From positions 5,114,430 through 5,178,429 of the forward strand of contig CM041204.1 in NCBI GenBank assembly GCA_023078555.1: a stretch of DNA of 64,000 nucleotides. The letters run 5' to 3'. Position numbers and translations under genes: made by a program. Below are positions 1-11,809 of this stretch, in pieces. This DNA comes from Ulva prolifera. Its lineage: Eukaryota > Chlorophyta > Ulvophyceae > Ulvales > Ulvaceae. The notes under the pieces are model-generated. The model did not search any database. It saw only the letters and a list, made by a program, of their open reading frames with translations, and was not told where the DNA came from. The first letter of the stretch is position 1. Each line of letters opens with the position of its first letter.

Positions 1-1021
1 GTATGGGTTGCGATCGGCGACCAAACAGAACTAACCATTTCGTCCGTCGGCCGTCTGGCGCCCAGAGTCTTGTTTCTGTAGTGGAGATGCCTGTATTCAT
101 CTACGCAGTGACTGTCGGTATCCAGAGCGACTGCGTGTATGTCGTGTCAGATCGCAGAACAACCGAGCACCCGGCACTCGCCAAATGACTTGATGTCAGG
201 CAGCGCGCGGCGCCACATCTCTGAGCAGATGTGTACTACTGTACGTGTTATCACTGGCTAGGCACAGAAGACTGCACGGGTTTGCACAAGCAAATCCCAA
301 GAGTCGCTCTCGAACCAACGCCCACACATGCACACACGCACACACCCACACTGCAGCAAGGCGAAACGCATCCGACAGGTCTGGGACTCTTCAGTCACTG
401 GCCGGTTTGGCTATTGTCAAAATCGTTGGGTTTGGTTTCATTTGCAGGACAGCTGCCGCTAATGTGTTGGCAACGAATCCCGGCTATGCGTACCATGTAG
501 ATAATAAGCAGTCCGGGTACGCCCGCATGCCCGATGCAGGTAACAGGAGAGTCGCGACTTTCTTACAGTGAAGACCGGTCTCGCTGAACCAACTATGCCA
601 GCCGGAGAAAACACCATGAGACACTAACACTTGAGCCGCCTCCTCGACAATTCTTACTCATATCAGCGCTCACAGAGCCGCTCAGTCATGTCTCGGAACG
701 ATAGTTTTACACCAACAAGAAGTACAATGCAGCCACCAGCGGGATAGGCATATGTTGTGTCTAGGTCAGAAATAAGGACCCTGTTTCGTTTTACAGGAGC
801 TCTTCGTCGTCGTGAACTGTTATTAAGATGTCTTCAGGCATGTAGATAGTCAAGCAGGCCGGGTAGGCACCCAGGCCCCGTTGTGTGATTTCGCACTATC
901 GGTGTCGCAGCGTAAGAACCAATAATCGACCTCGCAAAACCATTCTATAGAAACCAGCCTGAGAATCGCGTCAGGGCTTTTTCGAGGCTGAGGATCTGAT
1001 CTTCGTTGCATTCCCCTGTCA
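1..1021. other. No supported gene
   Basis: Several short ORFs occur here, but none has recognisable domains or splice partners. There is a CA-rich patch near 325-350. The stretch may be the upstream region of the TBC gene that follows. Confidence 0.5.
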
Positions 1022-2402
1022 ATGCTTCCGGCTGCAGTGGACGCACGACCCCACCACCAGGCGGTGCCTGCGTTTGAGAGATCACAAGAAGCTCAGCAGA
1101 GAAAATGCTGGCAACACTTCGTCCAGTCGGAGCTGTGCATGGCAGAACGTTTGAGCGAGGGGTCCGCGTTGCCGCCAGCGGTTGAAGGTCATTTGGCAGC
1201 CCTCGTCCAACGCTACCACTCAGGGATGCTCAACGTTGAGGATGCCAAGCAGGTAACACGTCAATCGAACGTAATCTGTTCTGATGCTTGCTATGCCGCT
1301 CAGGCTGAGGCAATGCCTCAGCCCACTTCTCTCACGCAGTGGGATGTTCTGCGTGTAGCTGGACTTGTTGGTGCAAGGCGGCATCCCAGCTGCCTGGCGT
1401 CCACAGCTTTGGCTGTCTTTCCTTGGCAAGTTCCGGAATCAACATGCACATCCGCCTAATTATTATGCTACAATCATCTCATCTTTGCCCACTAGGGCCA
1501 CAGGCAAGATGAACAGTACTAGAGGGTCTCCTTGTTCAGATATGTGCAAATTCCCTCTTTGCACGCATGGCCAGTGTTGCGGCGCTGCGTGTTTGCCAGA
1601 GGTGAGGCTTCAGGGGACCAACTGAAGTACTGCAGTGCATATATGGTACAAGAAGTTGGATGTATGAATGAGATTCATCATTCAGGATATTCAAGACCAG
1701 ATTGAAAAGGACATACACCGCACAGTTCCAAAGGCCCCGGGATCTGAAGAAAGGGGTGTCAATGTCCTGCGCAGAGTGCTGCAGGCGTACGCCAAGCACA
1801 ACCCGCGCGTGGGCTATTGTCAGGTGAAGTGGAACTCGGCCGAAGTATGGAATGTTGTATCTTGTTGTGATTTGACAGACTGAAAGCTGCAGGGAATGAA
1901 TTTTGTGGTTGGAATGTTGCTGCAGCATTTGTCTGAGGAAAGTAGTTTTTGGGGCCTGGCGACTATTGTGGAATTGGTCCTGGCAGACTATTTCGTGGAG
2001 AGCATGGCAGGAGCGCTTGCAGATCAGCGCATCTGCAGGATTCTTCTGCTAAGACATTGCCCATCTGTCATGCAGCATGCTGACAGCCTTCAAGTCAACA
2101 TTTCGCTGGTGGTACTGCAGTGGCTGCTTACTGCTTTTGTGAATGTGCTTCCGCTGGAATCAACCACACGCATATGGGATGTGATGTTGTTTGAGGGTTC
2201 CGCATGCATCCTCTTCCAGGCAATGCTAGCCATAGTTCAAAGCAATGTCCAGGCGCTGTTGTCATGCAAGGACTCGTTAGAACTATGGCAGTTAGTGATA
2301 AGCATGCCAGGAAAGTCAAGGGATCCAGCACTACTCCTGGAAAACGCTATGCAGCACTGCATCAGCATTTCTAAGTCCGTTCACCTTCTCTGCCATGCAT
2401 TG
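1022..2402 (+). CDS. TBC-domain Rab GTPase-activating protein, N-terminal and catalytic exons
   Basis: TBC proteins accelerate GTP hydrolysis by Rab GTPases and so switch off vesicle-trafficking signals. Four exons are proposed: 1022-1252, 1359-1601, 1686-1823 and 1893-2402. All junctions are phase 0 with GT-AG borders. Exon 2 has the TBC opening (LLVQGGIPAAWRPQLW), where the R after IPAAW matches the conserved motif A arginine. Exons 3 and 4 together read NPRVGYCQ/GMNFVVGMLL, the YxQGMN motif that supplies the dual-finger glutamine. After this come a helical region and WDVMLFEGS, another TBC landmark. The classic IxxDxxR arginine-finger stretch appears as IEKDIHRT in exon 3, which fits. The upstream start is uncertain, as a further 5' exon is possible. 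The closest family type is TBC1D2/TBC1D8-like, but I cannot assign a subfamily. Confidence 0.85.
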
Positions 2403-2538
2403 GTAGTGTGATAGCCTGTGTAAGTTTACATCTCTAGGTAGTGATGCATTTTGTAAAGTATAGTAAATCTGACTTTACTGAGCCGTATCCTATTGGACAT
2501 TGACAAGTTCGAGTTGACGGGACCACATATGCCGAATT

Positions 2539-4180
2539 GTGCTTGGCGAGAGCCCTGAGGCATGTGTGAAGTCGCGCATTATCTGCAGAACAAGTCTCCA
2601 GGATCTTCGCAAGCAGTCGGCGGATAGCAAGCACGACATGGATGGCGTTAGCGGAGCTGCTTGGGCCCAGAAAGGAACATGGCCTGTGCATCCGGATGTA
2701 TGTGTGCAGCTTAATATGGAAAAGCCGACAATAGAAGCTCAGCGCATCTTCTTGGCCCAGCTTGAAGCAGAATCTTTGCGTGCAGCTTGGTCGCTGTGTG
2801 CGCAGGTGGGTGCAGATGCTGCTGGACTGACTGGTAACACAGAATGCATGTCAAGCATGCATGACACCATGCCGCCATGCCTCCCGACGCAGTCTACGCC
2901 AATATGTGGAATGCCTGAACACAGGTGCAGCACATTCTCATCGCAATTCACTGCTTTTTCTAGGTTGCAATGTGTGATCAAGAAATGGAAATATGTACGG
3001 CCGACAGGTCATTCTGGTGTCCACGTGGACATGGTTTGACCTTTGCTTCTGACCAAGGACGGAGGATCACTGCAATCAACAACTGGTAGCCAGCCTGCTT
3101 AATTGATCAGCGGATGCTACCAGCCCCAACATCCCTCCAGGCCAGTGATTGGCCTTTCACCTCTCTGATTATATTTGTAAAACTCATGATTTGATGCAGT
3201 GGTGTTGGAGTGTGCAAGGTCGTGACAGCAAATTCACTGACAGCGCGTGAAGACCAGGCGATCTGTAGCCCACAGCACACTCGCCTGCGCCAAAGGCAGG
3301 CATTGACAAACATGCTCCAGGACCTTGATGCCCATGAACCAGGAATCGGCCAGCCTGGATGCGATATCACAAATGATCATGCCAGCACACAACGAGCTCA
3401 CATGCACCTCGACATGCACATTGATCAGTCACGAGCAGCTGCAGTTGAGACCGCTGGGGTTTGGGACAATCCCACTTTAGCAACACAGCTTGTAATAGGC
3501 TGCTATGCCACCACGTATAAGGCTCGAGGTATGGTGATCCAGGGAATAATACTTGAGCCCCTTGACCTCCGCCAGTAGCTAGATGTAGAGGGGCTTTCAC
3601 CTTGGAGTCACTTGACGACCCAGTGGCAATTGACCGGACGTTCATAGGCAACACACACATTGCATCGATGTGGGAGTCTCTGTATTCAGGGGCGCAGGCA
3701 GAGGGTCGGAGTAATCAGGACATCATGAAAGCTCTTCACATGAGCGAGCGTGATATTATCAACCATCAGCAGCAGATTATGCAGATTCATCGTGAGATTG
3801 AGCGAGTCAAAAGTGCATGTAGACAGGAAAGTGAGAACATGCAAATAGCAATAAGTACCAAGAATAGAGCAGAAGTCACGAAGCGCCGTTGTATCAAACA
3901 GACGTCCGTCTTGCGGGGCCATGTCAAAAATATGAAGGCAAGGGCACTCCTCCAGAACAGCACAGATTGAAAAATATTGGTTTTCACTAACTGGGCAACC
4001 TTGATTCACCAGTGTGTTATCATGCCTTCTCTGTTGCAGTCATCGATGCCCAGAACACTGCAAGAGTTGGCCTGTGCTGAACATGATCGAGCTGAGCAGT
4101 GTAGCGAAAACCAGGAGCTTGACAGGGTCCTGGGAACCCTGGTATCCAGGTCCACGAGGAGCACCAGATCTTCTCGCTGA
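2539..4180 (+). CDS. Probable 3' exons of the TBC gene, with coiled coil
   Basis: Three open stretches on the same strand follow the catalytic exons: about 2539-2804, 3210-3580 and 3602-3970, with a last piece near 4020-4180. The first contains a helical Leu/Ala/Glu segment (AQLEAESLRAAWSL) that ends at a possible GTGGGT donor. The 3602-3970 piece is Lys/Glu/Gln-rich with heptad spacing (RDIINHQQQIMQIHREIERV) and is a likely coiled coil. TBC1D2-type proteins also carry coiled coils, though usually before the TBC domain. Exon borders were not resolved, so this could be a separate gene. Confidence 0.4.
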
Positions 4181-4766
4181 CAATGACTGCTTTTCAGTGA
4201 ACAATGACGATGGATTTCTTTTTGACCTGCTTTGGACTGGGCTGCAAGCACGAGCATACAATGCCAGCGTTGATGAAGTGAATGGTAAATGACGAGATGC
4301 AAACCCTGCCGTGACATGCGCTGGCATACAAAACAAGCAATATGCCAAAGTCCAGAGAATCTTTACGCCATACCCAAACGGGCATCATCGTCCGCCGATC
4401 CAGAGACAGACAGATTGCAAGCGCGACTACTCTTGACCACGACGAGATCAGCTACCTCGGACATCTGCACGAGGACGCCAAGCAACACAAATGTTGGAGC
4501 ACACATCACACCCTGTGATAGACATCACACATCACAGTTATAGCTATGGTTGAGGACCACAAAAACGTCAGCCACCGTGGCCTTGACAGGACCATTGGAC
4601 GCCCGCACCAGGCCCCCTACAACATATGCAGCCACAGCAATATAGCGCTTGTGGACGGAAATGGTATTTCTGGACCAGGCTCACAGTCCGGAGGCACAGC
4701 AGGACCAGTACGAATTTCAGTCAGCATTGTGTAATGCAGAGCATGACGTCCCTGTCTTGCCGGGCT

Positions 4767-4801
<35 letters not shown>
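4767..4801 (+). repeat. Poly(G) tract, 35 bases
   Basis: An uninterrupted run of G sits between cgggct and tattcggg. Tracts of this length are hypermutable and can form G-quadruplexes on the plus strand. Its exact length in the cell is uncertain because homopolymers are error-prone in sequencing. Confidence 0.95.
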
Positions 4802-4802
<1 letters not shown>

Positions 4803-6253
4803 ATTCGGGTGTGTGTGGGCCTGTGTAATTATAATTGTAGTATGACTCTCATACCGTATGAGTGGCTGTAAAGCTGGGTCAGGCTTCTTGTGCTGTGATC
4901 GTTGGGACCATTCACGCTTCTGTCACATACATTCAATTTGCATAGCCGAGAGAGCTCGGGTCCCCCTCCGAATTTTGCGGCGGCGAGTAGGACACGGGTC
5001 TCATTGCCTCTACATAACAAGGCTATGGGTCGTCTCAGGCTGCCTCACCCCATGCACCCGGCATATCGGCTAACGCCGCTTCCATCTTTACCTTTCTGAT
5101 CCTGAGAGCTCCAGTGTTATGACAACGTTTGGTGTTTGCCGAACCGAGACAGAAGGACAGCCTGTACATGCCACCAGATATGAGATTTTTGCAATTGCAA
5201 TGGTCGAAACCGGTGTAAAGCTCCCCCCTGCTGGTCAGGAGATCGTAGGTTCGATGCGTACAATGTGAGGAATCGAAACACCTGTACGTGACCAACTCGC
5301 CACGCACAGGAGGAGGCCCTGTGAGTTGCGTACGGTTGTCTGTGGGGGATATCCAGGTGGTTTACCCCTTTGGCATGTGGTTCCGTTCATTCAGACCTGT
5401 CAGCACTGCCGGCGTGAGTGTCAGTGCCACTGCGCGGTGGCATCACGATGTCACCGCACACCCGCAGCCCGTAGTGGTGTCAGAGGGCTGTGGTGAGAGC
5501 CCTATGAACTCAACTGTGGCAATTCCAGTTCACACGATCTAAGGTCATGATTAGCCCAAATGTGTGGACTCCCACCGAATAATACTGAATCAATCATGGC
5601 CATGACATGACAGCCACTTCATCTTTGTATGGACACTGACTCATTGGTCTGGTCTGCTCCGGTTTGCCAGTCACACCAAGCCACTGACCATCCTGGAACA
5701 CACTCACCATGCTCACGACGCCCATCAAGTGTTACAAGCACAAAGTTGAGAAAGGCAGCACTACATACATTGCACAGTGCATGTGCTACGCTGGCCAGTT
5801 TACGTTCAGAGACCCAGCTGCAGACCAAGGCAACGGGAGTGGGTGTTCTGTGTGACAGCAATGCGACAAAGACTGATGCACGTCAGTCGGGGATTCTGTG
5901 AACTGTGATATGGTGGACATTTTACAGACACATTCAACAATTGGTTACGACCTCTTCAACAATTAACATCTCGCGAGCCGATCACAGCAGCACTGGCCCC
6001 TGCTGTAAAAGAATACCAAGACACCCCAGCAACCCCCGCGCGGCCCTACAACAACACCACCAGACGCACAAACACCGTGCCAGCACCCTGGCGCACAACC
6101 ACCACATCAGCACAAACACACCAGCTTCAGCTTGTAGCAGGCTGCATGGACGCACACAAGTCGCTGCCCGCCATCATGGCGGCAACATGTGGTGCACAAA
6201 TCAACCCCCCAACCCCCGCCAGGCATCAACACACTGGGCCTGAGCCCCTCGAG

Positions 6254-6256
<3 letters not shown>

Positions 6257-6287
<31 letters not shown>
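6257..6287 (+). repeat. Poly(C) tract, 31 bases
   Basis: An uninterrupted run of C follows ctcgagctg and precedes aaatcccc. It is the strand-reversed counterpart of the G tract about 1.5 kb upstream. The flanks of the two tracts do not match each other. Confidence 0.95.
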
Positions 6288-6289
<2 letters not shown>

Positions 6290-6774
6290 ATCCCCAATTC
6301 ACCCATATTGAGCCCCAGTCCTGCACGTCTGTGCACTGCCCCCAGCTGACTCATCTGCACACCGATGCCGTCCCACGCATGACACAACAGATTTGGGTAA
6401 CACAGTGGCCGACTACGCCATGGGCCCAGCACAGTCTGAAAGTTGAATGGCAGACGACAACAGAAGATCGCGCCAAGCGGGCGGGCAAGAGCATGAGTGT
6501 ACAGGATTGCTCCATTGACCCATGCATATTGCACGAAGGACAGTACCTCATGAGTATGTAGAGCGGGTTTCAGCAAGTGAGTGAGCCTCTGTTTACTGAG
6601 TTTGAAGCTACCGTCCAGCACAATATCTCAGTGCCTGACAAGGCCACTACCATTATTTGCGGCGCACTGCCGCGGGCCATCTGTGCCACAGACGTGAACC
6701 CACGATAGACTGTACTATTTTCTACTATTAAATCAAACAATACTTTCCACTAACTTTGACGTCTATTGCTTGTC

Positions 6775-9700
6775 CTATCTGGAGCAGATGAGCATGACCT
6801 TGTTCTCCGTGCTGCTGTCAACATCTAGATGCATAGCACCAGGTACGTGGTCCCAATTTTTGCAGCTTGAAGCATAGCCGTCCCCACTGCCATCAACTTC
6901 GCCAGACATCAGAGTACAGAAGCCAGTACTGTCTTGATAGTATGAGCATGCGCAGCCCCGAGTTTCTGCGCATCTACTTGAGCAGGCATCTGCGGCCAAC
7001 TCTCTACACAACATCTGAACGCATCAGCTGGCCTGTATGTGTGGTGCAAACGTGCAAAGCATGCCAGCCCGACCAGCCCACACGCTCGTGTCGTGCATGG
7101 CTTCGTGGATAGGTGTACATGGACGCATGAGACATGCTCGTCACAATGCAAAAAGAGGAGCGCACAGCGTTGTGTGCGTGCCTGGGACAACACACTCAGG
7201 GCCGCAGAAGGTGTTTTTGTGCACATAAGTGTATGGCTCTGGGTACGCGCACACATCCTCCCATTCTGCAAACCAGTCGATCCCATCGTATGGCTCATCA
7301 GGCCATCGCGCCATAATCTTGGAACTGGGGTTATAGGAGCATTTGGATATTGCGCTGCGCATGCGCGTGTAGTCCACCTGTGCGCCAACGACGGCGTCAC
7401 TACATGCCGCCGTCGTCAGCGCGCACCAGCCCCGACGCGAAGTCTGCTGATGGTCATCGACGCGGAAGAACGCGCAACCACAATTTGGATGGTTTGCGCA
7501 GTCTGCTATGCAATCGTCGATGCTGTCCGACCTGTACAGAGCAGGCGATCTACTTTTTTCGCCCTTGCACAATTCTGGTGGATGCAAGATCGATAAACGA
7601 GGTGCATATTTGCGATGCACAACGATGTGGGGGACGCCTGGTCACGCATCAGGTCAGCTGCGCGAACTCTGGCACTGGATACATATGTTTGCAGAGGGAC
7701 CAAATGATGCCACACTGAGGAGAATGCAGAGAAGGTAATAGCAAGGCCATGGTCGCAATGGCTTCAACCTCAGTGTGTTTATAGCTTCCACACGGAATGC
7801 AAACCAGGAGCAAGATGGAGCAAGAATGAAACGCACTCAAAGTGATACTCGTCAAGGCTGTCCGGAACGCGGCCCAGCCGGTCCTCTGGGATGAATGCGC
7901 AAGTAGCACAGCCCATTTGCATGCCTGTACAGTACAGGTTGATTCAGGAACACTTGCAACCTGAGCTGCAGTGTGTCACACAAGCGCGTCGATGAGCAAT
8001 CCCGCAACACCAGAGCACATCAGCACACAGCGCTAGCTACACACCACACCTCCAATGGTCTGTGCCATTCCGCACCTGGCACGACAGCCATCTGTTGTCC
8101 TAAACAAACAGCATCCCAGTCGACTCCAAAGTCGGCGGTTGCACTGACTGGGAACTGCGAGAATTCAGGTGGAGGTTCACAGAATTCAGCCACAGCCGCG
8201 CCCAGGCCCCCGGCCGCCAGAACTTGAGCTGTGGCATGGGCTCCCATGTGCTTCACCCCTATGCTGAACAGTCTGCACTCGTTCTGATCTAACCCGAAGG
8301 TGCCAGATTGCTTGAATTGAATAGATTGACATTTGCTGTAGCCTGCTGCGAGGCAGGCCTCAATGCATGAGTCAAGATCGTCGACAGGATGGATGCTTGT
8401 TGACGTGCAGCTACCACTACATCCTCGCTTCGTCACGATGTGGCCGGGGTAGACGTGCATTGGCTTGCAACTTGCATCTGCATGTGGGACAGCAACGCAT
8501 AAAACTGGTGACATGGTAAGGAATCGACTTCTCAGACCATGCACATGATCAACAGGATCACCAGGTCTGCCAAACACTCAGACGCTGGCTCACAGATTCC
8601 ACGCAGCTGGCGAAAGACAAGCTGTATCAGCTTCTGGCCAAGAAGCAGGCGCACATTTGGAAGCAGATGGAATTGTGGCAATGGTGGTGACTGGATACTG
8701 GACACATGGCTGAAGGGCAGTTGCAGCTGCTTTTGAGCTAATTGTCATGTTGAGAACTGCGGAATCGCAGGGCGTCCAGAGCAAGGAGCAGAGACCACTG
8801 TCAAATATGGCACAGTGGCAATCCTTGGTTGCTGCACAGGTTGCCGCGCAGGCATTTGCTGAGTCCAGCCTGCACAGCACCATTTGAATGTGCTGCGGAA
8901 CATGAAGTTGCGCACATTGGTACAGATGCTGGCAGCCTTTGCGAATTGGCGTACCTTATGTCCCCAGATGGGAGAGTGCAGTCGTTTCCGCATGTGTTTT
9001 TGGATGCCTGCATGTACGTGTTTCCACACGTATGAGGGGCAGGAGTGGCTCCAGAAGAAGAGCTGCTCCCTGTCTTGTCACCTAATGTCACAGGCTCCGG
9101 TGCAGGGCTGACTCGCTTGCCATGGCTACCTTGCGTGCCATGGCTGGTGTCTGCAGATCGGCTGGTTCGTGAAAAGGTCACGAGTTGGCATGCCGAAATA
9201 TTCAAACGAGTTGACAACAATCACAGAGGCATAGAGTGCTTGGTACAGCCACAAGAGTGACAAAAAAAAATTCCCTAGGAATCGGCAGTCGTCTCCGTGG
9301 CAAATAAGCAGAGGTGAGCCACGGGGAGATTCGCACCGGCAGCGAACACCGTGGCATTTGGCCAGGTTGTAGGAAGGGGATCGTTTTTGGGTCTACACTG
9401 CGCATAGAATGCATTCTTCTTGACGCAGTGGTCTGATGCACTGCAGCAGTCCTTAATGTGTGACCCAAGATCGCCACCGCTACACTTGCCGAAGCGCCTC
9501 GAACATTTGCTTTGAAAAGCAGGGCTCTCTGCACACGAATGCTATCGTATGCGCGATGGTGGCGGATGGGCACGCTGCTGGCAACGCCTTGCCTTCAAGC
9601 GGCTGCGTTCAGTCACTGCAGAGTAAGTCTGTACAGGATAGCCTACACTACTGCTAGAGTATGAGGGGATCTGTAAATTCGCGTGGGGCAGGCCAAAAAC

Positions 9701-9843
9701 CTGCTGACTCTGAAACGGTGGGCCGTCGCGTCTGCCGTGGCCATCGGTGGGCTCATGCTGATCAGCATCGAAGCGAGACAACTCAGCGCGAACACATTGA
9801 GCAAAAACAGCAGCGAAATGAGACAACAAAGCCAGTTCTTCAT
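6775..9843 (-). CDS. Secreted Cys-rich protein with tandem PAN/Apple-like modules
   Basis: At least four minus-strand exons carry a repeated cysteine pattern of the PAN/Apple type (C-x3-C, then C-x-C, then a hydrophobic residue, then C). They lie at about 8894-8590 (DSANACAATCAATKDCHCAI), 8500-8110 (DDLDSCIEACLAAGYSKCQS), 7600-7210 (DSIDDCIADCANHPNCGCAF) and 7014-6775 (ACSSRCAETRGCACSYY). Two modules end in a similar linker, FGVDWDAVCLG and GIDWFAEWEDVCAY, which suggests internal duplication. PAN modules bind proteins or carbohydrates in extracellular proteins. A likely signal peptide (MKNWLCCLISLLFLLNVFAL) starts at 9843 on the same strand. Its splice link to the first module was not resolved, so the 5' end is tentative. 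A Ser/Pro-rich stretch near 9100 precedes the first module. The final stop is at 6775. Confidence 0.65.
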
Positions 9844-9888
9844 TTCATATGACGCATAAGCCGGTGTATCTACAATTGATTTGCATGG

Positions 9889-10212
9889 TCACGCCGCCTG
9901 AGCATCGCCGCTGCCAGTGTCTTGCTGCCACGGCGCCCACCAGCAGGAGTACTGGCAACGCGGCGAAAATACATGCTGGCAGCTCCTTCTCCTCACTGAT
10001 ACTTCACGGCACAGTTGATGCGTAGCATTATATATAGTTGCAGTACTGGGCTGGCCAATCTGTAGCGCATTGCTACTGACGTGCCAGTCGTTGTGGCGCG
10101 CACTGCTCATGTCGCACGCGCTCAGTGGGTTCGGCTCACCTCGTCCACGGACAGCCATCAATGCGAGGAAACACGCGAGTATGCAGTAACTTGTGATCCA
10201 GTACTGACGCAT
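9889..10212 (-). CDS. Small secreted or membrane protein, hypothetical
   Basis: An ATG at 10212 opens a 107-codon frame with an N-terminal hydrophobic segment (SYCILACFLALMAV) resembling a signal peptide. An N-glycosylation sequon (NAT) follows. In the second half, a different frame encodes a convincing transmembrane stretch (FAALPVLLLVGAVAA followed by basic residues). The real product may therefore reach that frame by splicing, or the gene may be frameshifted. The only GT-AG pair I found would make an implausibly short intron. I cannot assign a function. Confidence 0.35.
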   Translation of the reverse strand: MRQYWITSYCILACFLALMAVRGRGEPNPLSACDMSSARHNDWHVSSNALQIGQPSTATIYNATHQLCREVSVRRRSCQHVFSPRCQYSCWWAPWQQDTGSGDAQAA

Positions 10213-11795
10213 CCTTGGTGTTCGGGCTTCGAGCGGCGGGCTGAGGTGCCTTGCCAACGCGTGTGTGTACGGCGGTCTAAACGATGTCGATATCCAGTTG
10301 AAACGCCTGCGTGCGCCGTCGTCAGGCTGAGTAACGGTTGTTTGCTGCGTAAATTGAGCTGAAATTGGATGACAATGCAATGACAGAGCGCGCGGTCTTC
10401 CTTATATGGTGCCATGCGTGTATCGCAGGCAGACACTACTAGTGCACGAGTGGCGAGAGTGCGCTTGTGAGAAAGCCCGCCATTCCAGGTCGGCCGTGCC
10501 CACCAGGCGGTGCCGGCGAGTGAACTTCCCGTAAATGGTGGCCAGAGTTCGTGTGCAGGAATCGTTCATGCCATAACACACTGTTCTCCTGGTGCTTCAG
10601 GCCTCGCGAACGAGACAGCTCTCCATTGTTGCAACGGATTGATGATACGATGATGACTGTATATCTCACATGAAACCCGCAGTACAGAAAAGTAGAACAG
10701 TCATGGATGATTTTGCAAAATATTCATCGCACTCCGGCACGTGGTCCAGATCGTCCGGAGTTATCTGATTGGTAAAGCACCTAGAATTCCCTTCTGACAA
10801 CTGCATGCAACGCACTAGGGCTGCCTCCTAGGCTGACGTGGTCCCGCATGGCTGTTTCCACCCCCTAACCAAACAAAGAATCGAAGCACGTCCTTTTTAA
10901 AGGCGAGGTAGCTTTAGTAGTAAGTTAGGTCCAAGGACAAGGCCAGAGAGGCAGTAAATTGTGCTCACAGTTTTCCAACCCCGCAGCAACTTGACACCCT
11001 CCAATCTGCAGAATTCAACAAGACACCATATCTAATTGTACAATACGTGCGCCGAAATAGAGCCAAATGCGTGGAGCCACATCAAGCTGGGGACCCCGTA
11101 CACATGTTATGCCCCATGCCAGCAATCACATGACTCTGATGGACCCCTCTTTCCAAAGACCCGCAAGTGCCAATACTAATGGCGGCAGCCAGCATGTAAG
11201 CTTTGTGCCGATCACTGCCTCCGGCTGGTCCTTACACATACATGCTCTCATGGGGCAATGCTTGCCTGGGTGTGCTGGGCGCATCCCAGGGCATTGAGTC
11301 ATGTTCTGGTGTGATCAGCCCTTATGCTGTGTGTATACTTTTCCATGCACGACTGGGCTAGCATAGCGGGTTAAGATCTTCCCCGTGGCGGCTGTCTATG
11401 TTTTGTGCAATGATGAGCACAGTGTTGATCTGCCCGTCCCACAGGATGCCTTGCGGGAACAACATGGAAGTACAGCTGTCTACACTGCTGTCCATACGCT
11501 GTCCATACTGCTCTAGACTGCCAGCAGAATTTGACAAGCTGGAAGGCGACAGCCATACTTACCATCAAGCATTGGCCAATAAACCTGTCCAATTGGCGTT
11601 GGGATGGCAATAAGGTGGCTGCAGGCACGGCCAGGCTATGTATGCTTCAGCTCATTGCCATATCATGCATTACTAGGGAGTTCGCCCCGTTGTATGAGGA
11701 TGGCCATACGGTACTATCATATGCATACGATCATACGCATATGCATCAACGATTGTTGATACGCTTCATTCGATGGCCATACGGTACCTGATGCG
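10213..11795. other. No supported gene
   Basis: No ORF here has recognisable domains or codon bias. Near the right end (11699-11787) a 16-base direct repeat, gatggccatacggtac, flanks an AT-rich stretch with atcatatgcat-type palindromes. Confidence 0.5.
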
Positions 11796-11809
11796 GCACA
11801 CAAGTGGCG
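11796..11809 (+). repeat. Left copy of 14-bp direct repeat bounding the LINE cluster
   Basis: The sequence gcacacaagtggcg occurs here and again at 15661-15674. The right copy directly follows a LINE 3' end, and LINE homology starts at the left copy. This is what a target-site duplication of a 5'-truncated LINE would look like. Confidence 0.7.

Larger units (their letters stand above)
4181..6774. other. No supported gene; homopolymer-bearing region
   Basis: Short ORFs on both strands, including one of 84 codons at 5288-5542, show no recognisable domain. The region contains the G35 tract at 4767-4801 and the C31 tract at 6257-6287. A B-box-like GGTTCGATGC near 5250 is not supported by any tRNA fold. 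Confidence 0.5.

Noticed and set aside
5205-5275. tRNA or tRNA-derived SINE suggested by GGTTCGATGC
   Set aside because: No A box at the right distance, no cloverleaf and no proper T-stem pairing.
4767-6287. G/C homopolymers as terminal inverted repeats of a transposon
   Set aside because: Sequence outside and inside the two tracts does not match in inverted orientation, and no target duplication was found.
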